Source of the DNA: Thermoplasmata archaeon
GTDB taxonomy: Archaea > Thermoplasmatota > Thermoplasmata > Thermoplasmatales > GCA-001856825
Length of the DNA: 63,503 nucleotides
NCBI GenBank assembly: GCA_021797915.1
Contig: JAJZYT010000008.1
Span: 1 to 63,503, forward strand
Direction of reading: 5' to 3'
Shown: one piece after another, positions 19,250 through 27,750 of the stretch
Layout: every line of letters starts with the position of its first letter
Position numbering within the stretch: position 1 is the first letter of the stretch
Made by a program: the position numbers and the translations under genes
The notes under the pieces: generated by a model
Seen by the model: the letters and a program-made list of their open reading frames with translations, nothing else
Database searches by the model: none
Told to the model about the DNA's origin: nothing

Positions 19250-19339
19250 GATCTCACCACGACTGATTCTTACAGTGGGACGCTCTCTTATAGCTAAGAA
19301 TCAGTGTATCACACGTCTGACTTGTGTAAAGGGAGTCGA

Positions 19340-19351
19340 TTGTGCATGATG
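19340..19351 (+). promoter_or_regulatory. Candidate copper operator, copy 2
   Basis: TTGTGCATGATG, continuing into an ATGCAT palindrome, lies ~50 nt before the YHS-chaperone gene and just ahead of an AT-rich box (~19356-19372). It resembles the site at 18677-18688 on the opposite strand. Confidence 0.3.
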
Positions 19352-19399
19352 CATAAAATATGATTTAATATCTACACACAATTTAGTATTGGTGGAATC

Positions 19400-19594
19400 A
19401 TGTTTGAAAAGAAACAAACGGAGAAAGATTTGGTGTGCGGAATGAGTGTAGATTCTGGTTCAGCTTTGAAGTCTGAACACATGGGGAAGACGTACTATTT
19501 TTGCTCCGACGCCTGTAAGAAGCAGTTTGATTCAGACCCGCATAAATTTGTGCACGGGTCGATGGGGCACTCTCACGGTGGCGGATGCTGCTGA
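19400..19594 (+). CDS. Small YHS/TRASH-domain copper chaperone
   Basis: 64 residues forming one YHS/TRASH unit: DLVCGMSV, then TYYFCSDACKKQF. A His/Cys-rich tail (GHSHGGGCC) could bind additional metal. Position between the regulator and the ATPase, and family precedent, indicate a cytoplasmic copper chaperone. A GGTGG site precedes ATG 19400. The ATPase gene starts 28 bp downstream and begins with a related YHS unit, so donor and acceptor share the domain. Confidence 0.82.
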   Translation: MFEKKQTEKDLVCGMSVDSGSALKSEHMGKTYYFCSDACKKQFDSDPHKFVHGSMGHSHGGGCC

Positions 19595-19622
19595 GATGAC
19601 CGTGATTTAAGGAGATAATGGA

Positions 19623-21692
19623 ATGACTAGAGACCCAATCTGCGGAATGTATGTAGATGAAACCACAGCAACGATAAAGAGTTTCAAGTATGGCAAAAAC
19701 TATTACTTCTGCAGCGAGTCATGCAAAGATCAGTTCGATGAGCCAGAAAAGGAACTCAAGAAATTGAAAATTCAGCTAACTATTGCCTGGGCCTTGACCA
19801 TTCCGGTCATTATTTTTACTTATACTTTCCATTTTGAATATTGGGCCTATACCACTCTAATAATGGCATCCATCGTTCAATTCTATCCCGGGCTGAAGTT
19901 CTATAAGGGGACAATCGATGCCTTCAAGAACAGAGCTGGAAACATGGACACGCTCATTGCCATAGGTACATCGGCAGCCTGGGCGTACAGTGCTGTTGTC
20001 GTCCTGTTCCCTGCATTATTCCCATCAACTGGAATATACTTCGACACCTCCACTGCGATAGTATCTCTTATCTTAACAGGCACGCTGATGGAACACCTCA
20101 CGAAGGCAAGAGCGTCTGAGGCTCTGAGTAAGCTCGTGTCCCTTCTTCCGAAGACCGCTCATCTCGTCAAGAATGGAGACATCGTTGAAGTTAAGGCCGA
20201 GGCGATAAAAGTTTCAGACATGCTTCTGGTGAAACCCGGTGAAGGCATTCCTACTGACTCGAAGGTTGTGGAAGGGTTCACTTCCATAGATGAGTCAATG
20301 ATAACAGGAGAGAGTCTTCCCGTTGATAAAAAGGTAGGAGACAGGGTCATCGGAGGAACAGTCAACCTGTCGGGTGCGATTAGGGTAATAGCGGAGAAAG
20401 TTGGGGGAGATACTGCCCTCTCTGAAATAATAGAAACGGTTAGGAATGCAAATTCCGCCAAAGTTCCTATCCAAAGATTGGCCGACAGGGTCTCATCCTA
20501 TTTTGTACCCGCAGTAGTTTCGATCGGTATACTTTCCTTCCTGTACTGGTTCTATTTGGGTCATATAGGGCTAACATTTTCCCTACTAGTCTTTGTTTCA
20601 GTCCTGATAATAGCCTGCCCATGTGCCCTTGGTATTGCCACTCCCGCTGCCCTGATGGTTTCTTCAGGTAAAGCGGCAGAGAATGGCATCCTCGTTAAGG
20701 GCGGAGAGTACATCGAAATTGCAAGCAAGGTCGATACTGTTGCATTCGATAAGACTGGGACCATAACAAAGGGACAACTCGAGGTCACTGACATTGTTGA
20801 ACTTTCTGCAGTCGGTAAGCCGGAAATCTTGAGATATGCAGCGGCTGCTGAAGCCAACTCAGAACACCCCGTGGGAATAGCTGTAGTGAAGAAAGCAAAG
20901 GACGAAAATGTGGAAGTCCAGTTTCCAACGGAATTCAATTACATCCCAGGGAAAGGAATATCCAGCAAGTTGGACAAGGAGATATTGATTGGCAACAGAG
21001 ACCTGATTTCCGAAAATGGAATTTCAACGACAAATTTTGAAGGCTCAATCAAGAAGCTGGAGGGGGAAGGAAAGACTGTGTTAATTCTCTCTTTGGACTC
21101 AAAAGTCGTGGGGCTGGTTGCACTGGCCGATACAATCAAGGACGATAGTATAAGGGCGATCCAGGCGCTAGATAGGATCCACGTGGAGACCTGGATGATT
21201 AGCGGGGACAACGAAACTACTGCAAGAGCTATAGGCGCAAAGGTGGGCATTAAGAACATAGTTGCAAGTGTCAAGCCAGGTCAGAAATTAGAGAAGATTG
21301 AAGAGCTTCAGAGAACTGGAAAAATAGTTGCGATGGTTGGAGATGGAATAAATGACGCACCCTCGCTCGCAAAGGCGGACCTTGGAATCGCAATTGGCAG
21401 CGGTACGGACATTGCCAAGGAGACCGGTGGAATGGTGCTCATGAAGAACAAGCTCTACGACGTTTATGTAAGTCTCAGACTAGGCAAAATGACAATTAGG
21501 AAAATCAAACAGAATCTCTTGTGGGCTTTCTTCTACAACGCAGCGTTGATTCCGATCGGGGCAGGAGCACTGATTCCTCTATTTGGAGCAGGAATATACA
21601 ACACATTGCCCTTCCTGGCTGCATTCGCTATGGCTTTCAGTTCAACCACAGTCGTCTTAAACTCCCTTCTACTCAAGAGATTTAAACCATGA
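19623..21692 (+). CDS. copA: Copper-exporting P1B-type ATPase with N-terminal YHS domain
   Basis: 689 residues. It pumps Cu(I) out at the cost of ATP. The order is: YHS/TRASH domain (residues 1-45, DPICGMYV and [12 protein letters not shown]) instead of an HMA domain; four membrane helices; the actuator loop with [10 protein letters not shown]; the metal-site helix [14 protein letters not shown] (CPC, Cu(I)-type); the phosphorylation motif DKTGTITKG; the HP motif [20 protein letters not shown]; and two final helices. It is complete and of normal length. The stop codon overlaps the next start as ATGA, giving translational coupling. Confidence 0.93.
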   Translation: MTRDPICGMYVDETTATIKSFKYGKNYYFCSESCKDQFDEPEKELKKLKIQLTIAWALTIPVIIFTYTFHFEYWAYTTLIMASIVQFYPGLKFYKGTIDAFKNRAGNMDTLIAIGTSAAWAYSAVVVLFPALFPSTGIYFDTSTAIVSLILTGTLMEHLTKARASEALSKLVSLLPKTAHLVKNGDIVEVKAEAIKVSDMLLVKPGEGIPTDSKVVEGFTSIDESMITGESLPVDKKVGDRVIGGTVNLSGAIRVIAEKVGGDTALSEIIETVRNANSAKVPIQRLADRVSSYFVPAVVSIGILSFLYWFYLGHIGLTFSLLVFVSVLIIACPCALGIATPAALMVSSGKAAENGILVKGGEYIEIASKVDTVAFDKTGTITKGQLEVTDIVELSAVGKPEILRYAAAAEANSEHPVGIAVVKKAKDENVEVQFPTEFNYIPGKGISSKLDKEILIGNRDLISENGISTTNFEGSIKKLEGEGKTVLILSLDSKVVGLVALADTIKDDSIRAIQALDRIHVETWMISGDNETTARAIGAKVGIKNIVASVKPGQKLEKIEELQRTGKIVAMVGDGINDAPSLAKADLGIAIGSGTDIAKETGGMVLMKNKLYDVYVSLRLGKMTIRKIKQNLLWAFFYNAALIPIGAGALIPLFGAGIYNTLPFLAAFAMAFSSTTVVLNSLLLKRFKP

Positions 21693-21994
21693 TAAAGTTG
21701 ACAAGAGAAGCGAGAGAATATATCGTTTCCAAAAATATCAAGGAGATCTATATAGACCTTAGATACACCAAGGGGCCATGCAATGACAATCTATGCAAGA
21801 TGATACCTCACTTGGAAGTCACATTAGTCAAACCCCGAAACTCTACAACGATCATTTTCGAAGAACCAGAGTTGAAAATATTTGCCAGCATCCCCATAGC
21901 TAACTCCATTTTGAAACACAGAGATAACATAACCGTTTCAAAGTCAAAAATTGGTAGGTCATTTAGGATAACCGGAATAACATATTCCTACTAG
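21689..21994 (+). CDS. Small protein coupled to the copper ATPase, CxxxxC motif
   Basis: 101 residues. The predicted fold is mixed alpha/beta and the family is not firmly recognised. A Cys pair in [14 protein letters not shown] and the N-terminal [20 protein letters not shown] pattern vaguely resemble HesB/IscA-like proteins. Its ATG overlaps the ATPase stop codon, so it is translated with it and probably handles metal in the same pathway. No membrane helix. Confidence 0.65.
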   Translation: MIKLTREAREYIVSKNIKEIYIDLRYTKGPCNDNLCKMIPHLEVTLVKPRNSTTIIFEEPELKIFASIPIANSILKHRDNITVSKSKIGRSFRITGITYSY

Positions 21995-22186
21995 ATCAAA
22001 CAACTTCCTCTTCACGAACTGTCGATCAGTCCCTGATGGCCCAGCATCTTGACCCATAATGTGGAGCAACGAGCCCCTCAACCCAATGTCAAATCGAGAG
22101 TATCATATTACTTAGGTCCCTTTGTCCATTAATTATTAATCTCCTTTCAATGATAAAATAGATAATGTAGTATCTTTTGACAGATT

Positions 22187-22333
22187 ATGGGGCTCGGAAA
22201 GAGAGACCTTGACCGGAAGAAAAAGGCTCTTGAGAACAAATTAAAGGAACTTGAAGAAAAAGCCAGGAAGAATCCGCTGAACAAAGCTCTACAAGAAGAG
22301 GTTACAGAATTTAAAAAGAAATTAAAAGATTAG
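22187..22333 (+). CDS. Short Lys/Glu-rich coiled-coil protein
   Basis: 48 residues starting MGLGKRDLDRKKK. Almost entirely helical, with about 40% Lys+Glu and heptad-like leucines. An AT box (TAATTATTAATC, ~22130-22141) lies upstream and the frame ends in TAG. The strongly biased but regular composition suggests a real small protein. Function unknown. Confidence 0.5.
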   Translation: MGLGKRDLDRKKKALENKLKELEEKARKNPLNKALQEEVTEFKKKLKD

Positions 22334-22372
22334 AAAAAAATTTCTTAGGGTTGTGGTCCATTCAAGGTGGCT

Positions 22373-22990
22373 TTAGATATAGTCCTCTGAAGAATCCTGT
22401 GCATCTTTGTCCCTTATGATTTTCTTGAGAAGTGGATGAGGATCCGAAGGAGGTGCGTATTCGACTTGTTTCGGGGTCAGTGCCTTGGCATCGTTATGGA
22501 CTGGATGTTTTGCAGAAAGTACGCTCTTTCTGTCGGTGTCCCTTACAAGTAGCTCCGACATTGCTCCACCAACAAATCCAAACGCGACGAGGATCGCCCA
22601 GTTTGGAGGGAAGTACGAGAGATAATAAGGGAAGCTCGTGAACATTTGTCCTAGTGAAGAAAGGAACCAAGCTCCGTACGGGGAAATTGTCTGAAGGTGA
22701 TATACAATGATAGAGCCAAAGTAGTAGCTGATGTAACTGGGCACGGACTGAATGTAAGACAATACAAAAGAGACCAGACCGATTATAGCTGCGACCATTG
22801 CCGTTATGATTATGCCTTTATATTTTGACCCCGAAGTCCTGCCCGAGACATATCCCGAAAGCATTGGACCGAAAATTGGTAACCACCAGAGTAGCATTGT
22901 TGCTACAAATGCTATGACGAGTGAGGATTTCCAGGAATATTTTCCCTTTTCCTTGTATCTGTGCCACCCTTTCAGTAGTATGTGTGACAT
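22373..22990 (-). CDS. Polytopic membrane protein, DUF5518-like
   Basis: 205 residues with about four hydrophobic helices (residues ~23-50, ~58-82, ~85-112 and ~128-150). The first pair contains WWLPIFGPMLSGYVSGR, a glycine-rich pattern seen in archaeal DUF5518-type proteins. A charged cytoplasmic tail follows (KKIIRDKDAQDSSEDY). It lies convergent to the small coiled-coil gene. Role unknown. Confidence 0.65.
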   Translation of the reverse strand: MSHILLKGWHRYKEKGKYSWKSSLVIAFVATMLLWWLPIFGPMLSGYVSGRTSGSKYKGIIITAMVAAIIGLVSFVLSYIQSVPSYISYYFGSIIVYHLQTISPYGAWFLSSLGQMFTSFPYYLSYFPPNWAILVAFGFVGGAMSELLVRDTDRKSVLSAKHPVHNDAKALTPKQVEYAPPSDPHPLLKKIIRDKDAQDSSEDYI

Positions 22991-23113
22991 TAGTCAGACA
23001 ATATATAATAAGAATAAAAGGTTTTCCTATTGACAGAATCAATTGATAGTTCAAAAGACATGTACTGAATTCTCCCTCCCAGAATTATTTCCTTCGCTAG
23101 TTTTTTCGAACTG

Positions 23114-23417
23114 TCATAAATCATTTTTTCCTACGATAATCGCGAACACTATTTCTAGGGCTTTTCGAATTGCTTCTATATTTTCACCTTTGAGATTGTG
23201 GTATCCTTTTCGTCGGTCTTAAGACATGGAGTCAGTTAATCTGTTCAACTGCTCTCTGAGATGAGAAAATGTGAATTTTATGTCAGACAACACTATCTTC
23301 TCCGTGTTATGGGGGTTTGAGATGTTCGCACCAACGAATGTGCCGCGTTTGGGAGGGCTTGGAAGAATTGGTTTGCCTCGTATAGTGCGAACAAATACAT
23401 CAATTGGAAACTGTTAT
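23114..23417 (-). pseudogene. Unrecognised pseudogene with one in-frame stop
   Basis: On the minus strand a coherent frame runs from ~23417 (PIDVFVRTIRGKPILPSPPK..., later SHLREQLNRL) to a TAA at 23221-23219. It then continues in the same frame (RRKGYHNLKGENIEAIRKAL) to TGA at 23116-23114. Residue composition is protein-like on both sides of the stop and no start codon is apparent. I do not recognise the family. It lies divergent to the heptose-kinase gene. Confidence 0.35.
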
Positions 23418-23444
23418 TAACTAACCAGAAATCATAAATTGATA

Positions 23445-24434
23445 ATGCTCGACCGAATGGTAATGACAAAAGCTCCACTGAGAATCACATTTGTCGGTGG
23501 TGGAACCGACCTACCGTTTTACTACGAAAATAGAGACTTCGGGGCAGTTGTCTCGGCCGCCATTAATAAATACATATACGTGACTGTCAACAAGAAATTT
23601 GATGACAAGATAAGAGTAAGCTATTCTAAGACAGAAATCGTTGATGAAATCGATCAGATACAACATCCCACAGTCCGAGAAGCGCTGAGGCTACTCAACA
23701 TAACCAAAGGAATAGAAGTAGTGAGCATTTCCGACATACCGTCCAATGGGACTGGTCTCGGATCGAGCAGCACATTTCTCGTGAGTCTACTTCACGCACT
23801 TCACAGTTACAAAGGTGAGTTGGTAGATTCCGAAACGCTCGCAAGGGAGGCAGTATCGATAGAACGAGAAATTCTTAAGGAACCCGGTGGAAAGCAGGAC
23901 CAATATTCCGCTGCTTACGGAAATCTGAATCTGATGAAATTCTACGGGAATGGTAATGTCAATTTGATACCCGTGACATCCCAGGCCGAGAAAATCAATA
24001 GGATTGAGGAATCGTTAATGTTATTCTACACTGGCAAAGGCAGAAGCTCATCGGGGATTCATAGTGACCAAATAATCAATTCCGAAGTGAACATGGACGC
24101 ATACGATGAGATGAAAGCGCTCACAGAACCAACTTTTAGGGCGATAAACAACGGCGATGTTGAATCTCTTGGCAGGTTGGTGCATGATAACTGGATTCTG
24201 AAAAAGAAGCTGTCTAAGAAGATTAGTGATGACTGGATAGACAGGGTATACCAAAGGGCATTGGAACTCGGAGCAATCGGAGGTAAGATTGTAGGAGCAG
24301 GAGGAGGCGGGTTCATACTCATAATTGCTGACCCAAGCAAACACGAACTCCTTTTAAAAGGGTTAGGGCTCGAGATGACAGGATTCAAATTTACTCAATC
24401 AGGGAGCAGGGTGATATTCGTTGGAGAGAAATGA
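23445..24434 (+). CDS. hddA: GHMP kinase, D-glycero-D-manno-heptose 7-phosphate kinase type
   Basis: About 325-330 residues. It phosphorylates a sugar 7-phosphate at C1 using ATP. Motifs: KAPLRITFVGGGTDLP at the N-terminus (HddA signature), the GHMP ATP-loop GTGLGSSSTFLV, EPGGKQDQYSAAYG, and the C-terminal GAGGGGFILI. ATGs at 23445, 23457 and 23463 are all possible; an AT box near 23433-23440 would favour the last two as leaderless starts. It is followed at once by a GmhA isomerase, and the matching nucleotidyltransferase lies convergently, so it belongs to heptose-nucleotide synthesis. Confidence 0.85.
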   Translation: MLDRMVMTKAPLRITFVGGGTDLPFYYENRDFGAVVSAAINKYIYVTVNKKFDDKIRVSYSKTEIVDEIDQIQHPTVREALRLLNITKGIEVVSISDIPSNGTGLGSSSTFLVSLLHALHSYKGELVDSETLAREAVSIEREILKEPGGKQDQYSAAYGNLNLMKFYGNGNVNLIPVTSQAEKINRIEESLMLFYTGKGRSSSGIHSDQIINSEVNMDAYDEMKALTEPTFRAINNGDVESLGRLVHDNWILKKKLSKKISDDWIDRVYQRALELGAIGGKIVGAGGGGFILIIADPSKHELLLKGLGLEMTGFKFTQSGSRVIFVGEK

Positions 24435-24987
24435 ATCGGATCTTAGAGAATATATAGACGAGGGAATAGAAGCTAGGAAGGCAATTGTACTGACTGATAT
24501 AATAGAATTTGCCAAACTACTCCACGCGAGGCTCAGCTCCGGCGGGAAGCTGATAACATTCGGAAACGGAGGGTCTGCGGCGGATGCACAGCATTTTGCA
24601 GCAGAGCTATCAGGAAGATTTTTGGTGGAAAGAAGATCTCTGCCGGCAATAGCACTTACAACCAACACATCTTCTTTAACCGCAATTGGAAATGACTACG
24701 ATTATTCATCCGTATTCTCAAGACAGGTAGATGGGCTGTGCGATTCAAGAGATGTTGTCGTCGGTATCAGTACTTCTGGAAATTCCAACAACGTGATAGA
24801 GGGTCTGAAGAGGGCAAAGGAGAAAGGAGCTTTCACACTTGCCTTGACTGGTAAGAGTGGTGGGAAAGCAAAAATGGTGGCGGATAGGTGTATCAAAGCT
24901 GATTCAGATAAGACTCCCATAATTCAGGAAATACACATAGCTATCATTCATATGATATGTTACGAGTTGGATAAACTGTTCATCTGA
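24421..24987 (+). CDS. gmhA: Sedoheptulose 7-phosphate isomerase
   Basis: 188 residues, SIS-domain isomerase making D-glycero-D-manno-heptose 7-phosphate. Typical motifs are FGNGGSAADAQHFAAELSGRF, ALTTNTSSLTAIGNDY and GISTSGNSNNV. The start is TTG 24421, preceded by GGGTGAT at six bases and overlapping the hddA end by 14 bp, so translation is coupled. Together with HddA and the HddC-like gene it covers all but the phosphatase step of ADP/GDP-heptose synthesis. Confidence 0.9.
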   Translation: MERNESDLREYIDEGIEARKAIVLTDIIEFAKLLHARLSSGGKLITFGNGGSAADAQHFAAELSGRFLVERRSLPAIALTTNTSSLTAIGNDYDYSSVFSRQVDGLCDSRDVVVGISTSGNSNNVIEGLKRAKEKGAFTLALTGKSGGKAKMVADRCIKADSDKTPIIQEIHIAIIHMICYELDKLFI

Positions 24988-25031
24988 TGTAGTCAAGCAA
25001 GGAAACGGGACATTGCTGACAGACCAGGTAA

Positions 25032-25967
25032 CTAAACTCCCTTGGGATTCGTTATACTAATGTTTCCAATCAGGGAAAATTTAGACTCCTCGATGGATCT
25101 TATTTGACTAGCTTCACCGATAGACTTACTCTTTCCCTTTGAAATAATGGTCCCATTCACGCTAACTTTACCGTCAACTACTTTTATCTTTCCATTTCCA
25201 TTTGTCATCACAACTCGGTCTTTGTTAGCGATGCATTCCTTGATTCCCAGGTGCAAGAAGACATGCCCGAAGTCGTAATCTTCACGCTTTTCATAATCCT
25301 TCTTGATCTCTTCATAGTCTTTCACGCTGTCTACCGACTTCCAGTATCCTCCAAATTTGAAAGCTCTGATTTTACTGTCTTTAGAGAGGGAATTGAACAA
25401 CGTGTTTTCGATCCCTGTGCTGGCATAAATTCTCTTAAGATATGCTTTTACTCCAGGTTTCAGGTGATAGCAACCTATGTTAACATAATGATTTAATATC
25501 GGCTTCTCAACAAATTCGGATACATATCCATTGTGAATTGAAACAATTCCAAATGGACTGACCATTTTGGCTACAGCTAAGGTCACAAGGCTCCTCTTCG
25601 ATGCCGAGTAGGAGAGAAAACTGCGCAAATCCAGATCACAAATGGTATCTCCATTCTTCAATATGATGTCCGAGTCCAAATGCGAATAGAGATTTCTCAA
25701 CGCCCAAAGAGTTCCCATCGGTTGCTCCTCCCTTAAGTGAGTGATCCTTATCCCTTTCCATTCTTGACCATACCTCCTTTCTATAAGTTCTCCCTTATAT
25801 CCCGACAGAAGGTAGACCTCGGTAATCCCTGCCCATTTAAAGTCCAGCAGCTGCCTGTCCAACACCAGATAATCATCTTTAAGGGGCAAAAGTGTTTTTG
25901 GAAACCCTCCTGTGATGGACTGCAACCTCTTCCCGTACCCTCCAGTAAACAAAGCACCTACAGTCAT
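25032..25967 (-). CDS. Sugar nucleotidyltransferase, HddC-like
   Basis: 311 residues from ATG 25967. An in-frame ATG at 26027 is less likely because an AT box (AAATAAAG, ~26000) lies between them. The nucleotidyltransferase fold is shown by GALFTGGYGKRL, FPKTLLPL, MGTLWALRNL, ILKNGDTICDLDL and FVEKP. The last ~90 residues form an extra, strand-rich C-terminal region not recognised. It converges on hddA-gmhA and probably activates heptose 1-phosphate with a nucleotide. A mannose-1-phosphate guanylyltransferase role is the main alternative. Confidence 0.78.
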   Translation of the reverse strand: MTVGALFTGGYGKRLQSITGGFPKTLLPLKDDYLVLDRQLLDFKWAGITEVYLLSGYKGELIERRYGQEWKGIRITHLREEQPMGTLWALRNLYSHLDSDIILKNGDTICDLDLRSFLSYSASKRSLVTLAVAKMVSPFGIVSIHNGYVSEFVEKPILNHYVNIGCYHLKPGVKAYLKRIYASTGIENTLFNSLSKDSKIRAFKFGGYWKSVDSVKDYEEIKKDYEKREDYDFGHVFLHLGIKECIANKDRVVMTNGNGKIKVVDGKVSVNGTIISKGKSKSIGEASQIRSIEESKFSLIGNISITNPKGV

Positions 25968-26027
25968 TTCACTACAGCTTCCTTCAAATAACGTCTCTTT
26001 ATTTGTAGATATCCACAAAATACTCAA

Positions 26028-26640
26028 AATGATAGAAATTCTGTTTAATACCTAAGTGAAAGACGTAATCCTTGGATGCGAGGATTGCACATATAGGGGA
26101 TTTCATAAGTCATGGTCATATCTTGTCCACTAGCTGATCCCCTGCCGTATTCATACTTGCACGACTTCAAGAAGTTGAATAAGTGGGCGTCTATTGCCCT
26201 TATGAAAACAAGAAAACAGGGTCAGGAGGGATCTCTCAGATAAGATCAGAGTCATTGAAAAATACAGGTATGGGGATTTCTGGCCCGTAGAAGAGTTCAT
26301 ATGTTTGGATTTCAGAAAATACGGCAGGGTAATCTTTAATCAATTACCGGATACCTATGGCAGGTCGATTGTCACAAATCTCCTCGTTCTATTTTTGCCT
26401 GTAATACTTGCAAAGATCCGTCGCATCAGGGGTGTGGAAGTAGTTTTACTACAACTCCGTTTATACAATGGACACGAGGAGAATATGATGGAGTTCCACG
26501 ACGGAGAGGGAAAAGATCGAAGCGATCAGGCTCATTGAAAGGATAATGTTCAGGGCCGTCAGGTCATTTGTTCTCTTAAAGATATATCAGGAAAGAATCT
26601 TCTACAACCTGTTAGCATACTTAGAATCTTAGTGATGAGG
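26028..26640. other. Non-coding or decayed sequence
   Basis: No intact gene. On the plus strand a frame near 26225-26535 reads DKIRVIEKYRYGDFWP, FRKYGRVIF and then degrades. This recalls the start of a transposase, but the evidence is weak. The stretch precedes the structured region at 26653-27400. Confidence 0.3.
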
Positions 26641-26652
26641 TGGCTGTCGGTT

Positions 26653-27400
26653 GTGTGTGATGCAGCCCATAAACTCATCGGGTAGACTAAGAGTAGTCAA
26701 TGGAAGAATCTGGACCCATTGTAGGTAAACAGACACTGGAATACAGCAATGCATCCAGCGAAAGCTCTGTGGATAATGTTCCCGTCCTCACTAGAGGAAG
26801 CAATGCAGGGGAGCTGCCGAGTGACCGGGCCACAGCATTAAGCGAAAACTGCAGCGTCGTAATTGACCCTGCACGAACATGGTTCAAGCGAAATATTGAG
26901 TGCGTCGAGTCGTTCACATTTCGACGAAGACGTCATACACGTGTGAAATCGGATGAGTATGCATTTAAAGCACTTCGGCGAAAGGGCTGTAGCACGGTCG
27001 CATTATTTCGGATGGGCAAAATGGGGGAATTCCATGCACTGAGATTGCATCAGAGGGAATGCTTGTTGTTACCCTCTCTTGCAGTGCATGGAATAGCGGA
27101 TCAGGTCTTAGTAGCTGTGACATCCCTGATAATAAATAGAAGGAATGAAGGACCTGCAGGTATAGTTGTTCTTGGAGAAGAAGGTAAGTGAAGGATTGCT
27201 CTATGAGCTATGAACTCCTACGGGACACGGGTAGTCTCGCTAACCACACGTTCGGAACTTCCCCCCTTGGACTGAGTGTGCATCAAACCAAGACGAGTAG
27301 GTTGCACCCTACCGAGAGAAACCATTCTCTAAGCCGTACAGGGGGAAATCTCGCCGTACGGAATTTCAGAGTAGGAGTTGGAAACGGAATCTGAAGAGAC
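26653..27400 (+). ncRNA. Large structured RNA candidate, group II intron-like 3' end
   Basis: The region is packed with perfect complementary arms: GACTA/TAGTC (26685-26698), CAATGG/CCATTG (26698-26721), AGC-GAAA-GCT (~26757-26766), CCTC-ACTA-GAGG (~26786-26797), TTCACA/TGTGAA (~26913-26947), a 13-bp stem ATTCCATGCACTG/CAGTGCATGGAAT (27029-27041 with 27082-27094) containing AGAGGG/CCCTCT, and AACTCCTAC/GTAGGAGTT (27213-27221 with 27371-27379). A hairpin GTAGG-TTGCAC-CCTAC (27297-27312) has a loop that can pair with GTGCA at 27278-27282. The hairpin at 27331-27364 has 9+5 pairs, a GAAA loop and a 2-nt 3' bulge, 34 nt in all, and contains AGCCGTAC and GTACGG, as in group II intron domain V. A TTCAGA/TCTGAA hairpin (27365-27395) sits where domain VI would be. 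A GTGTG at 26655 could be the 5' end. The frames at 26700-27191 and 27188-27394 are probably spurious. No maturase is present. Confidence 0.5.
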
Positions 27401-27750
27401 CGTCTAGACTAGATGTCTGGATCTAACCAAGCCTGACAGGATCACCGCGCTTACTCTCTACTCGACCATGTTAACCTGAACGGGCCCCTCTGCTTCAAAT
27501 TTATCCGGGAACGTTCATAGGGAATTCTCAGAAGGTACTCGTTAACTCGGAGATATACTCACAGTAGTCGTGATTTCTGTGATGATTGCGGCAGTTGCGA
27601 TCGTCCGCTGGTAGCTGGAACAGTCATTGGAAAGAGAATAAAAGGCCAGGGAAGTAGAATTCCTTGATACTGACTTGGGTTAGAATTGGGGTCGCATAGA
27701 TAGGAATACTGATCTCTGTCCTTAACGCGTTCTCGAGGAATAGATCTTCA
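27401..27750. other. Gene-free stretch downstream of structured RNA
   Basis: No intact gene. Two short remnants are visible on the plus strand near 27540-27667: a hydrophobic string TVVVISVMIAAVAIV in one frame and a Cys-rich FCDDCGSC in another. Neither is enough for a gene call. Confidence 0.35.

Noticed and set aside
26305-26538. 77-codon frame as a real gene
   Set aside because: Starts inside a longer degraded frame, lacks motifs, and neighbouring frames show scattered stops.
26700-27191. 163-codon open frame on the plus strand
   Set aside because: No recognisable protein motif, and it lies over several exact hairpins, including the 13-bp stem, which are better explained as RNA structure.
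27188-27394. 68-codon open frame on the plus strand
   Set aside because: It covers the most structured part of the RNA candidate, including the domain V-like hairpin.
27213-27400. RNase P RNA or SRP RNA
   Set aside because: The reverse strand has a run resembling a GGGGGAAGTTCC box, but the RNase P consensus and the SRP helix 8 sequence are both absent.
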